DNA of 64,000 nucleotides from CAYYMD01 sp964472875. GTDB taxonomy: Bacteria; Planctomycetota; Phycisphaerae; SM23-33. Each line of letters starts with the position of its first letter. The first letter of the stretch is position 1. Where the stretch lies: the NCBI GenBank assembly GCA_964472875.1, contig CAYYMD010000004.1:20129-84128 (forward strand), in the 5' to 3' direction. The notes beneath the pieces were generated by a model, which was not told where the DNA came from, did no database searches, and saw only the letters and a list, made by a program, of their open reading frames with translations. Of this stretch, positions 47,025 to 55,700 are shown piece by piece. A program made the position numbers and the translations under genes.

Positions 47025-48299
47025 ATGGACACTAAGTACACATTTATTGAAATATTACACGACAAGTGGTGGATAGCGGTCATTACGCTTGGGATAGCAC
47101 TTGTTATTACGCCTATAGTGCGCCTCATCGCCTATCGCCTCGGCATGGTGGACAAACCTGATCCCGACGCGTCGGGACTCAAGCCACACGGCAGGCCCGT
47201 CGCCTACCTTGGCGGATTGGCCATGTGCGCGGCATACCTATCCGGCATCGGCGTGTATATATTCGTCATGCCACAGGCCGGGAATCACTGGCAGGCGTTG
47301 AAGGCGTCGATTACAAACAGCCGCTTTATGGAAGTTATTAACAATCCCATATGGAATTTATGCGCAGTAGGCCTTTCCGGCGTGATAATAACGATTGTGG
47401 GGCTGGCCGACGACCTGCGTAACATCTCGCCGCGCAACAAGGTATGGGGACAGGTAGCCGCGGCCGTGATGCTTCTGGCCGGCGGCGTGGGAAATCGTGT
47501 GGCCCTTGTATTGTTCAATCTGGTTTCGGGATCCATAAATGTTCTGGGAGGGCAGTCGCCCGCATGGCTCGTCTCGCCTCCGGCATGGGTGGTAACGCCT
47601 CTGAGCGGAGTGCTCCTGATTTTGCTGGTGATAGCCACCTGTAATGCCACCAACCTGCTGGACGGCCTGGATGGCCTGTGCGGAGGCGTGACGGGAATCA
47701 TCGCCCTTGGTTTTTTGGCGCTTGCCGTGTGGCTGGCGATGTGGGGACACAAAGGACATCAGGACTACGACGCCCTGCGTGTGGGAATATCGCTGGCGAT
47801 GGCCGGGGCCGTGCTGGGCTTCCTACCATATAATATACCCCCGGCCAGTATTTTCATGGGCGATGCCGGTAGCATGCTGCTTGGTTTTTTCGTGGCAATT
47901 ATGATGGCAATGTTCTGTCAGGAAGGCCACGCCAGATGGTTCCTGGCCTCCTGTGCTATTTTCGCGCTACCTATACTGGATACAGCTCTGGCGGTGGTCA
48001 GGCGCATCCGCGCCGGCCGGAGCATCTTTGCAGGTGACAGAAGTCACCTTTACGACCAGCTCGTCGACCGTGGCAAAACGGTTAAACAGGTAGTGATTCT
48101 TTTCTATTTACTGGCGGCAGCGGCTGCCGCTTTAGGCGTGCTTATGGCAATATACGCGCGCATACGATATGCGTTAATCGTATACACTGTACTGTTCGCA
48201 GCCGCTTGGGTAATCTTCTACCTAAAGGGAATGATTAATCCTCCCGGCCAGGATGAAACCGTGACAGAGAAAAATCCAGAGGCATGCGAAAACGATTGA
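47025..48299 (+). CDS. WecA/TagO/MraY-like polyprenyl-phosphate sugar-1-phosphate transferase
   Basis: 424-residue membrane enzyme that transfers a HexNAc-1-phosphate from UDP-sugar to undecaprenyl phosphate, starting a lipid-linked glycan. Motifs: VDKPDPDA and RPVAYLGG near the start, VGLADDLRNISP (the DD pair), NATNLLDGLDGLCGG, FMGDAGSMLLGF, and GRSIFAGDRSHLYDQL with the HxxD-type end. All catalytic Asp are present. Length is a little above WecA. About eleven membrane segments fit. A weak AGAAG lies upstream of the ATG. It is a plausible initiator for the EPS made by the operon at 50.5-61 kb. Confidence 0.93.
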   Translation: MDTKYTFIEILHDKWWIAVITLGIALVITPIVRLIAYRLGMVDKPDPDASGLKPHGRPVAYLGGLAMCAAYLSGIGVYIFVMPQAGNHWQALKASITNSRFMEVINNPIWNLCAVGLSGVIITIVGLADDLRNISPRNKVWGQVAAAVMLLAGGVGNRVALVLFNLVSGSINVLGGQSPAWLVSPPAWVVTPLSGVLLILLVIATCNATNLLDGLDGLCGGVTGIIALGFLALAVWLAMWGHKGHQDYDALRVGISLAMAGAVLGFLPYNIPPASIFMGDAGSMLLGFFVAIMMAMFCQEGHARWFLASCAIFALPILDTALAVVRRIRAGRSIFAGDRSHLYDQLVDRGKTVKQVVILFYLLAAAAAALGVLMAIYARIRYALIVYTVLFAAAWVIFYLKGMINPPGQDETVTEKNPEACEND

Positions 48300-48385
48300 C
48301 TCGAATAACCTCATTTTGCCCGGATGTGCACCGCATCGACAACAGGGACTGCGTGAATTAAGTAGCAAATTATATCAGGGCAAAT

Positions 48386-49270
48386 TCACTCAGCGGATAC
48401 GCGGCGTTCCTGCATGCGTCTCGCAAGTGTTGCGTCGCGCCTTTTTTTGGCCGAGGCAAGGAATTTTTTAACCCCCGGCGCATCGCCTCTGTCCAGCAGG
48501 TCCCGCAGGTGGATCAACGATTCGTCAAAATCATCAATGGCTTTAAGCATCGATTGGCGATTGGTCATCAGAATATCTCGCCACATTTCGGGGTCGCCGC
48601 CGGCCAGTCGTGTCGCATCGGCAAAGCCGGTGGCCGATACATCAAGGTCCTTCTTGTGTGGCAGCATCATCAAAAGAGCAGCCAGCACATGCGGCAGATG
48701 TGAGACTCTGGCCATCACCCTGTCATGGGCCGCCGGCGACATTCTCACAGTGTGCATACCCAACGTCGACCAAAACTTTTCGACCCGACTGGTAATTCGT
48801 GTGGGCGTATTTCTGGTCGGAGTGATAACGCACGTTGCGCCGGCAAAGAGGTCGGCCCTGGCGAACGAAACGCCCTTCCGTTCGCTGCCGGCCATCGGAT
48901 GGCTGCCCACGAATGCCTCACCAGGGCCTAGTATTTCTCGGCTAAGGCGGACCACAGTGCTCTTGGTTGAGCCGACATCTGTGACGACAGCGGATTTTTT
49001 TAAATGCGGCTTAATTGCCTTAAGATGCGTCCCGAATGCCCCCACTGGGGTAGCCAGAATAATCAAATCGCTGCCCGCCACTGCCCGGGCGGAATCGAAG
49101 TGAACGGCATCTATTGCGCCGACAGCCATGGCCTCATCCAGGGAAGATTGCCTTCGCCCGACGCCGGCAATGTGGATATCAGGATCATGCGCCTTAAGAG
49201 CCAGCCCGGCCGAGCCACCTATAAGACCCACACCTATAATCGTAACATGTTTTAAATCTCGCTTAGCCAT
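48386..49270 (-). CDS. tyrA: Prephenate dehydrogenase
   Basis: 294-residue enzyme converting prephenate to 4-hydroxyphenylpyruvate in tyrosine synthesis. NAD motif GVGLIGGS 13-20, VTDVGSTKS and the active-site GSHPMAGSERKG; the helical C-terminal domain has SHLPHVLAALL. No ACT domain follows, so feedback may be absent. No clear ribosome-binding site. Divergent from accA, and convergent with the WecA-like gene. Confidence 0.93.
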   Translation of the reverse strand: MAKRDLKHVTIIGVGLIGGSAGLALKAHDPDIHIAGVGRRQSSLDEAMAVGAIDAVHFDSARAVAGSDLIILATPVGAFGTHLKAIKPHLKKSAVVTDVGSTKSTVVRLSREILGPGEAFVGSHPMAGSERKGVSFARADLFAGATCVITPTRNTPTRITSRVEKFWSTLGMHTVRMSPAAHDRVMARVSHLPHVLAALLMMLPHKKDLDVSATGFADATRLAGGDPEMWRDILMTNRQSMLKAIDDFDESLIHLRDLLDRGDAPGVKKFLASAKKRRDATLARRMQERRVSAE

Positions 49271-49420
49271 AGCAGTTATGAAACTTATTCAATACCGCTC
49301 AAATTGGCAAGAGTAACTTGCCTCCAGACGGTGCGGCGATAAACCCAAGTCCACACCCTGGCTCGAACAATTTTTCTTGCCTATTTGCACGATGCTGTTA
49401 ACCTGTCATCATATAAAGTT

Positions 49421-49455
49421 TAGAATGAAGGGCGCGGCATGCGTCCTTTATTTTG
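49421..49455 (+). terminator. Terminator-like hairpin directly upstream of accA
   Basis: TAGAAT (49421-49426) could be a -10. It is followed at once by AAGGGCGC, loop GGCAT and GCGTCCTT (8 pairs including one G-U), then TATTTTG. The hairpin lies 30 bases before the accA ATG. No plus-strand gene precedes it, so it may be an attenuator or a stabilising 5' hairpin. Confidence 0.45.
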
Positions 49456-49477
49456 ATTAATAGTTTTTAAAGCGAAT

Positions 49478-50497
49478 ATGGCCAACAAAAATAATAATTC
49501 GGCTAATGGCGTGCAGTTGCCTTTCGAGAGGCCCATAATGCATCTGGAGCGGCAGATAGCCGACCTTCAGCAGGCCCAATTTGAAAGCGGCAGAGATTAC
49601 TCGGCGGAAATACAGCAACTCCGCACCCAGTACGTAGCTCTCTTGAAGAAGACGTACGATAATCTTTCGGCGTGGGAAACCGTTCAGGTCGCTCGTCATC
49701 CGGACCGTCCACTGGGCGGGGATTATATTGAGTACATAGTCAAAGACTTCATTGAACTGCACGGCGACAGGCGATATTTTGACGACCGGGCAATCAGGTG
49801 CGGCCTCGGGCGAATAGGTGTCGGCGGCGAGAAAATTGTCATCATTGCCCAGCACAAGGGCAGAGACACCAAAGAAAAAATCGAATGCAACTTTGGTTGC
49901 GCGCATCCGGAGGGCTATCGTAAGGCGCTGCGGGTGATGAAACTGGCCGAAAAATTTCACCTGCCGGTGGTTGCGCTTATCGACACCCAGGGCGCATACC
50001 CGGGCATCGGCTCAGAAGAGCGTGGCGTGGCCGAGGCCATCGCCCGTAACCTGCTGGAGATGAGCCGGCTGAAAACACCAATCATATGTGTTGTAATAGG
50101 AGAAGGTGGTTCAGGCGGCGCGTTAGGTATCGGCGTGGGTGACACGGTTGCCATGATGCAGTATTCGTTCTATTCAGTTATTTCACCGGAAGGATGCGCT
50201 GCTATTCTGTGGCGCATGGGTGAGAAAGCGCCTGAAGCGGCCGATGCATTGAAACTCACATCGCAGCATCTGAAGGAACTCGGCGTAGTTGACGAAATAG
50301 TGCCGGAGCCCCTCGGAGGCGCCCATCGCAACCCCGCAGAAGCCGCCGGCAACCTCGAACGGCACATAGTCCGTTCGCTCCGTCGCATTAGACGGCAAAG
50401 CATCGATGAACTGCTTCAGCAGCGATATCAGCGGTGGCGCAGTCTCGGAAAAATATCACATCCTAATCCTCAGCGAGCCGGCAAAACATGTTCTTAA
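49478..50497 (+). CDS. accA: Acetyl-CoA carboxylase carboxyltransferase subunit alpha
   Basis: 339-residue subunit that, with AccD, moves the carboxyl group from biotin to acetyl-CoA, giving malonyl-CoA. Visible: VQVARHPDRPLGGDYIEY, FIELHGDRRYFDD, HPEGYRKALRVMKLAEKF, ALIDTQGAYPGIGSEERG and GEGGSGGALGIGVGD. The N-terminal coiled helix is present. Family length is about 315-330. No Shine-Dalgarno sequence is evident before the ATG, and a hairpin precedes it. No accD, B or C is visible in the window. It converges with the Wzc-like gene, 13 bases apart. Confidence 0.96.
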   Translation: MANKNNNSANGVQLPFERPIMHLERQIADLQQAQFESGRDYSAEIQQLRTQYVALLKKTYDNLSAWETVQVARHPDRPLGGDYIEYIVKDFIELHGDRRYFDDRAIRCGLGRIGVGGEKIVIIAQHKGRDTKEKIECNFGCAHPEGYRKALRVMKLAEKFHLPVVALIDTQGAYPGIGSEERGVAEAIARNLLEMSRLKTPIICVVIGEGGSGGALGIGVGDTVAMMQYSFYSVISPEGCAAILWRMGEKAPEAADALKLTSQHLKELGVVDEIVPEPLGGAHRNPAEAAGNLERHIVRSLRRIRRQSIDELLQQRYQRWRSLGKISHPNPQRAGKTCS

Positions 50498-50510
50498 AGA
50501 CTACGGGGTT

Positions 50511-52775
50511 TTACGACTCCGATACGGATTCGGATTTGGATTCCGACCCGGCGGCGGTCGGCAGCTTGCCCTGTTCGAGATACGAATAGAATCTTTCGTA
50601 AGTTTCCCGCAGATATCCGCCGCCTACGGCTCGCACGCCATTAAGAACAGCGCCGTTCACACGTGCTCCAACCTTTACGAGCATGTTTCTGTTGCGCTGC
50701 ACTACACCGTAGGTGTTCTCTCCGGCGCGGACAACCATTATCACACCATCCACCAGTGTGCTGAGCACGGCGGGGTCGGTCACCACCAGGCAAGGAGCCG
50801 AGTCGAAAAATACATGGTCGTACTGTGCCGTCATCTCTGCGATGATGTTGCGCATCCGTTCTGAACCCAGCAGTTCAGCCGGATTATCCGGCAGTTGACC
50901 GGCATTAATCACAGCAAGATTTTCTTCAACTTCGTGAACCATGTCCGTCCAGGCGGCCTGTCCGGTCAACGTCGCACTTAAGCCCGCCTTTGGACATTCG
51001 GGAAACAGTTTATGGATGCCGGGACGGTGGAAATTCGTGTCCACTACAAGCACCTTCTGCCCGCTGCGTGCCAGTGACGCCCCAAGGTTCATAGCAACGG
51101 TCGTCCTGCCGTCGCCGGGAAGAGGACTGGTAACCAACATACTTCTTCTCTGCTCGGCCGGTCCGCTGAACACCAGCGAGGCGCGTATCTGCCGGAAGGC
51201 CTCGACTATAGGTGAATGCGGATGCGTCATAAACGTCAGGCGGAGGTCGCGTATATCTTCGTCTATGTCGTCGCTGTGGGGAACTATGCCCAGCAGAGGC
51301 AGGTCCACCTTTCTGGCGATATCGGAGGGACTCTTAACTGAAGTATCCATAAACTCCAGCAGAAACGTTAATCCGAACCCGACAATCAGACTCAACAGGA
51401 ACCCGGCGGGTAACATTATTTTCCACTGCGGCTGAGCGCGCTCGCGTGGCGTCCGTGCGGTATCATAAATGGAAATCCGCTGCGCCCTGCGGGCAATGGG
51501 CCGCAATTCCATCAGACTGCTGTCTATGCGGTCCAGGCGATCCCTGACACCCTCTTCTTCCTCCTGTAAGGTAGTGATTGTGTTTATGGCGGACTGGAGG
51601 TCCTTGAGCTGCGCCTCCTGTTCGTTCAACTTGGTCTGAACTTCAAGAAGACTTTCGGTTAAGCTGCTTAACTGCGATGTGTACTGAGTCCTGAGATTGC
51701 CCAGGGCAGTGTCGATCACTTTCTGCTTTCGGTTGTCTATTTTTTCACGAATTGCCTTGAGGCGTGCCTGGTTTTCCTTCACCGCCCGATGGTTCGGGCC
51801 GTATCCCGTCGAAAGCAATCTTTCGTATTCTGTTGCGATATTCACCTCGGCATTCCTTAACGACCGAAGCATCGGGTCTGCCTCCATCGCATTTGTCACC
51901 TCGGGCATCATGTCGAGGTTGCCCTCTTCGCGCAGAGTTTCCACACTTTGCTGAAAGGCGTTCAGTGCGGCCTGGGCCTGGGCCTTGGCAAGTTCGAGTT
52001 CTGTCAACTGGTTAGTGAGACCGCGCAGGCGCATATTGAGTGTATTTTGGCGTTCCATGATGTTAGGAATGGGCTGGCCCCTCTTGGCCTCGGCTATCTC
52101 CTCGCGGATTGCTTCCAACCTGTTCTGGAGGGTATCGCGCTCCTGCTGAAGTTCACTTATACGGCTGGTGATATCCGACCTTAAAAGTTGGCTTGCACGC
52201 TCTTCGACTTCCGTCGTCACAGCGTTGACAATCACCGCCAGGTCTTGTCTTTGTGCATCGCTCATGGCCACCGCGCTCATGGTAACCCTTATTAACGGGC
52301 TTTCGCGAAGCGGTGAGACTGCCAGTTTATCATCAAGTTCTGTTAATGCGGCGTCTTTCCTCTGGAACTCTTTGAACCATCGCGTATTTCGAACTTCTTC
52401 ATCTTCCAACACATTAGAAAGAATGGTCTCGCTTTTTATCATCTGTGCCGCGCTCATCTTTAACTGGTCCATGATATCGGTGCCGTACATAATCGGCGCT
52501 TCCATGGAACTTCTGGCGGGCGGCTGGACTTCGAGTAGAGCTGAGGCGGCATATATTGGTGCGGTATGTATCCAGAAAATCGTGCCGCCTATTGTCAGAA
52601 GCATAATTATAATCAGCGAAAACACAGGCGGCTTCCATCGCTTCCGGATAATCTTGAGAATGTCTTTTACCGAAAGGCCCGCGCCGGCAGCTCCCGCCGC
52701 GCCGCCTCCGGGCGACGACGAGGGCCCCGGGCGAGTAATCTGAGGCACCTGCTCTCGAGTCGGCACAACGCTCAT
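50511..52775 (-). CDS. Wzc-like chain-length/BY-kinase protein with degenerate P-loop
   Basis: 754-residue inner-membrane protein: Gly/Ala-rich N-terminus, Wzz helix about 51-70, large periplasmic coiled coil (about 200-290 and 330-420), second membrane helix about 453-474, then a cytoplasmic BY-kinase-like domain. The Walker A loop reads SPLPGDGRTT (about 550-559), with Arg557 where Lys is expected. Walker A' reads VLVVDTNFHRPG, with Asn581 in place of the second Asp. Walker B FFDSAP (Asp658) is present. The C-terminal tail has four Tyr (721, 726, 730, 732), then a Ser/Glu-rich end. Kinase activity is doubtful; chain-length control remains likely. The start overlaps the TPR gene as ATGA, with GGGAG upstream. 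Confidence 0.88.
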   Translation of the reverse strand: MSVVPTREQVPQITRPGPSSSPGGGAAGAAGAGLSVKDILKIIRKRWKPPVFSLIIIMLLTIGGTIFWIHTAPIYAASALLEVQPPARSSMEAPIMYGTDIMDQLKMSAAQMIKSETILSNVLEDEEVRNTRWFKEFQRKDAALTELDDKLAVSPLRESPLIRVTMSAVAMSDAQRQDLAVIVNAVTTEVEERASQLLRSDITSRISELQQERDTLQNRLEAIREEIAEAKRGQPIPNIMERQNTLNMRLRGLTNQLTELELAKAQAQAALNAFQQSVETLREEGNLDMMPEVTNAMEADPMLRSLRNAEVNIATEYERLLSTGYGPNHRAVKENQARLKAIREKIDNRKQKVIDTALGNLRTQYTSQLSSLTESLLEVQTKLNEQEAQLKDLQSAINTITTLQEEEEGVRDRLDRIDSSLMELRPIARRAQRISIYDTARTPRERAQPQWKIMLPAGFLLSLIVGFGLTFLLEFMDTSVKSPSDIARKVDLPLLGIVPHSDDIDEDIRDLRLTFMTHPHSPIVEAFRQIRASLVFSGPAEQRRSMLVTSPLPGDGRTTVAMNLGASLARSGQKVLVVDTNFHRPGIHKLFPECPKAGLSATLTGQAAWTDMVHEVEENLAVINAGQLPDNPAELLGSERMRNIIAEMTAQYDHVFFDSAPCLVVTDPAVLSTLVDGVIMVVRAGENTYGVVQRNRNMLVKVGARVNGAVLNGVRAVGGGYLRETYERFYSYLEQGKLPTAAGSESKSESVSES

Positions 52776-55700
52776 TGACTGCTCCCTGTCGTAGAACCAG
52801 AACGCGATTCAACCCGCTGCATCGCATTTTGCACACGATTCATGAGTTTCTTGTCTTCTTCGCGACGAGCGAGTTCATACGCCTGGCGATATAGTTTCAT
52901 TGCCTGGTTCATTCTGTTTGTCTTCTCATATACCCAACCCAAGTGATATCGGCTCTCCGCCAGCGAATTCTCGAGTCTGATCGAACGGGTCAGATATTTC
53001 TCTGCCTCGTCGTATTTCTTAAGTATTGCCAGTGTCCATCCGTACGTATCAAGCACGTTGGGGCTGGCAGGATTTATTATATACGCTTTTTGCGCATACT
53101 GAAGAGCTTTCTTGGGTTTGTTTATCTGATCAGCATACATATATGCAAGGTTGTTTAAAGTCTGGGTATGCTCCGGCCGAAGTTTCAACACATCCAGATA
53201 AACTTTCTCCGCCTTGGGGTATTGCTCCTGTATTTGATAAATGGACGCTAAAGCATGCATCGCAAGGGCTTTCTGGTTATCGTCCTCGGCCAGTTCCAGT
53301 GCATTGCGGCCATATTCTATTGCCTTCTCAAGGTTGTCATCCCGCTGGTGAAGTCTGGCCAAGACAATATTAGAGGCCCAGTCATCCCGTTGTGAAGACC
53401 ATTGGGTCAATCGTTGAATTGCTCCGGAAAGACCATATGCCTCTGTCATATTATTGGCTACAATCGTTATGACTCCGGGCGGGCTAATCTTGACCGCTTC
53501 GGCGAATGCGGAGTCTGCGGCGGCAATGTCATCCTGCTTTGCCAGAGCCAGCCCTCGATACATTTCGGCAAAAACCTCAAAGCCCTTCCGCCGGCGGTAC
53601 TTGTTACACAACTCGACAGCCCTGGAAAGGTTATCTCCGCCGGCTTCTATCAGCGTAGTGACATATACATTGAACACTCTTCTCGAATCGGGCGCCATCT
53701 TTATCGCCCTGGCCAGCGCCGAAACCCCGTCTTGCGGACGATCCCGCAGGTTCCACATCCTTGCCTCCGCCAGCAGGAAGCCGACGTTGTCGGGGAATTT
53801 GTTTTGCGCTTCCGTCAATACGGCCTGTGCCCTCCGCCATTCCTTCCGGTTCAAATACAGGTCTATCAAAGCGTTTATTACGGGAACATATCGCTGATTT
53901 TCCGCATATACGTCACGGTAAACCTGCACAGCATCTTCATAACGCCCCAATGTCCGATAAGTAGCGGCCAAATCCATGGCTATGCCGATGTCGGGACTTA
54001 TAACCCTGGCCTTTTTCAAATCACTAAGGGCATTTTGCCATTCGCCCTGACTTCTGTATAAGGCGGCTCTTTGCATATATGCGGCCGGATAATCCGGGTT
54101 CTGGTCGATTATATCTGTGAGTATTTTGCGGGCCTGCCCATGTTCGCCCCTGTTCACAACCAGTACTGCCTGAAGCATCTTCGCCTGAACATCGCCGGGA
54201 TAACTTTCCAAGATACCGTTGAGCTTGTTTTCCGCCAGCGAATAATTGCCTGCCTGGATATAGAGATTAATCAATTGTTTGCGCGCGGATCTATCTTTCG
54301 GACTGAGTCTCAAATATTGCTCCAGGTACTCGGCCGCGTCAGACCATCGTTGCCTTGACGAGAGGAAATTTACCATCGCCTTAAGGCCACGAGTGTCGCT
54401 GCCTCCGATTTCAATTGCCTTTTGGAAGGCGTTTTCTGCCTGGTCCGGCCGGACGCCTGATAGTACGTTGCCCCACAACACATACATTCCAACCAGCGAA
54501 CTTTCATCACCTTTTTCCTGTGCGGTTTCAATAAGTTCCGTAATGACCTTTTCCGCATCGGAAATTCTTCCTTCACGATTATAAAACCTGACTAACGGCC
54601 CATAACCGACAACCGGGTTTGAAACCTTACCCGCCACGGTTTCATATAACTGTTCCGCTTTTTTATCCTGCTTGGTTTGCTCGTAAAGTCCGGCCAGCTG
54701 AAGCAGATTCATAATGTCATCCGGGTCGCTTTGTCGAATCCTCTGGCGTTTGGCAATTATCTCTTCTGTACTTCCTGTTTCGGCTGTAGCCAGGTAACGC
54801 CCCCTTACGTACCGGTTCTTTTTACCACCCGACTGCCTGTAAGCCCGGCGAATCCATTCAGTATGTTCAGACCACTTACCCCGCAGTTCGGTGACCTTGG
54901 CCATGCCTATAAGTGCAGGCAGATAACCCGGGTCATCTTCGGCCAAGGCCTTAAAGATATTCTCTGCTTCATCCAACTGCCTTGTCTCCAGGTAGCAGCC
55001 GCCCAGCAGGGCGCTGGCGTCCTTAAAGGAAGGGCGGTCCTCCAGGACTCCGGCGAGGATTTCTATGGCCTTTTCATATTCGCCACGCGACTCAGCCAGT
55101 CTGGCCCTGAAATAGGCGCCATTTATACCGTCCAAGTTGGCCTGCGCTGCCTTGTCGCTATATTTCTCCGCGAGTTTCCAATCCTTTTGTCCCAGGGCAT
55201 ACTGGAACATGCGACGGATGACACCTGCAGAGTCGGGTTTTATTTCCTCGGCGGCGCGCGTGTACTTGAGGAAATCTTGCTCTTTACCTGCCAACCTGGA
55301 AATATCGGCCTTTTTCAAATTTCGCTCAAGAGGATCCTTTATCTGCTCCGCTTGCATCATCATCAAGCTAAAACGCTTCTGAGGATCGGACTCGCTGACC
55401 TGGTCACGCAGATTTTGAAGACTTTGATTATCCGGATGCCTGGCGATTGCCTCTTCCAAAACATCCCTCGCCTTCTCGGGCTGACCGGCCGACATGCTCA
55501 TTTCGACAAGCCGCACGGCCACGGGAAGATTATCCCGATTTGCGGTGTAAAGGTTCTCAAGCAATTTTAGACTTTCCTGGCGACGCCCGTCTTCCCACAT
55601 TGAGGTGGCATACCTGGCCAACACCTGCGTGGTCAGAGGCGTAAGCTCAAGGTCCGCCGGCAGTGTTGTCCGACCCTGCCTGATAACCGATACGGCCAGT

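Noticed and set aside
48313..48386. TTTGCCC / GGGCAAA inverted repeat between convergent wecA-like and tyrA genes
   Set aside because: The 7-bp arms are 56 bases apart with no U-tract, so a terminator is not supported.
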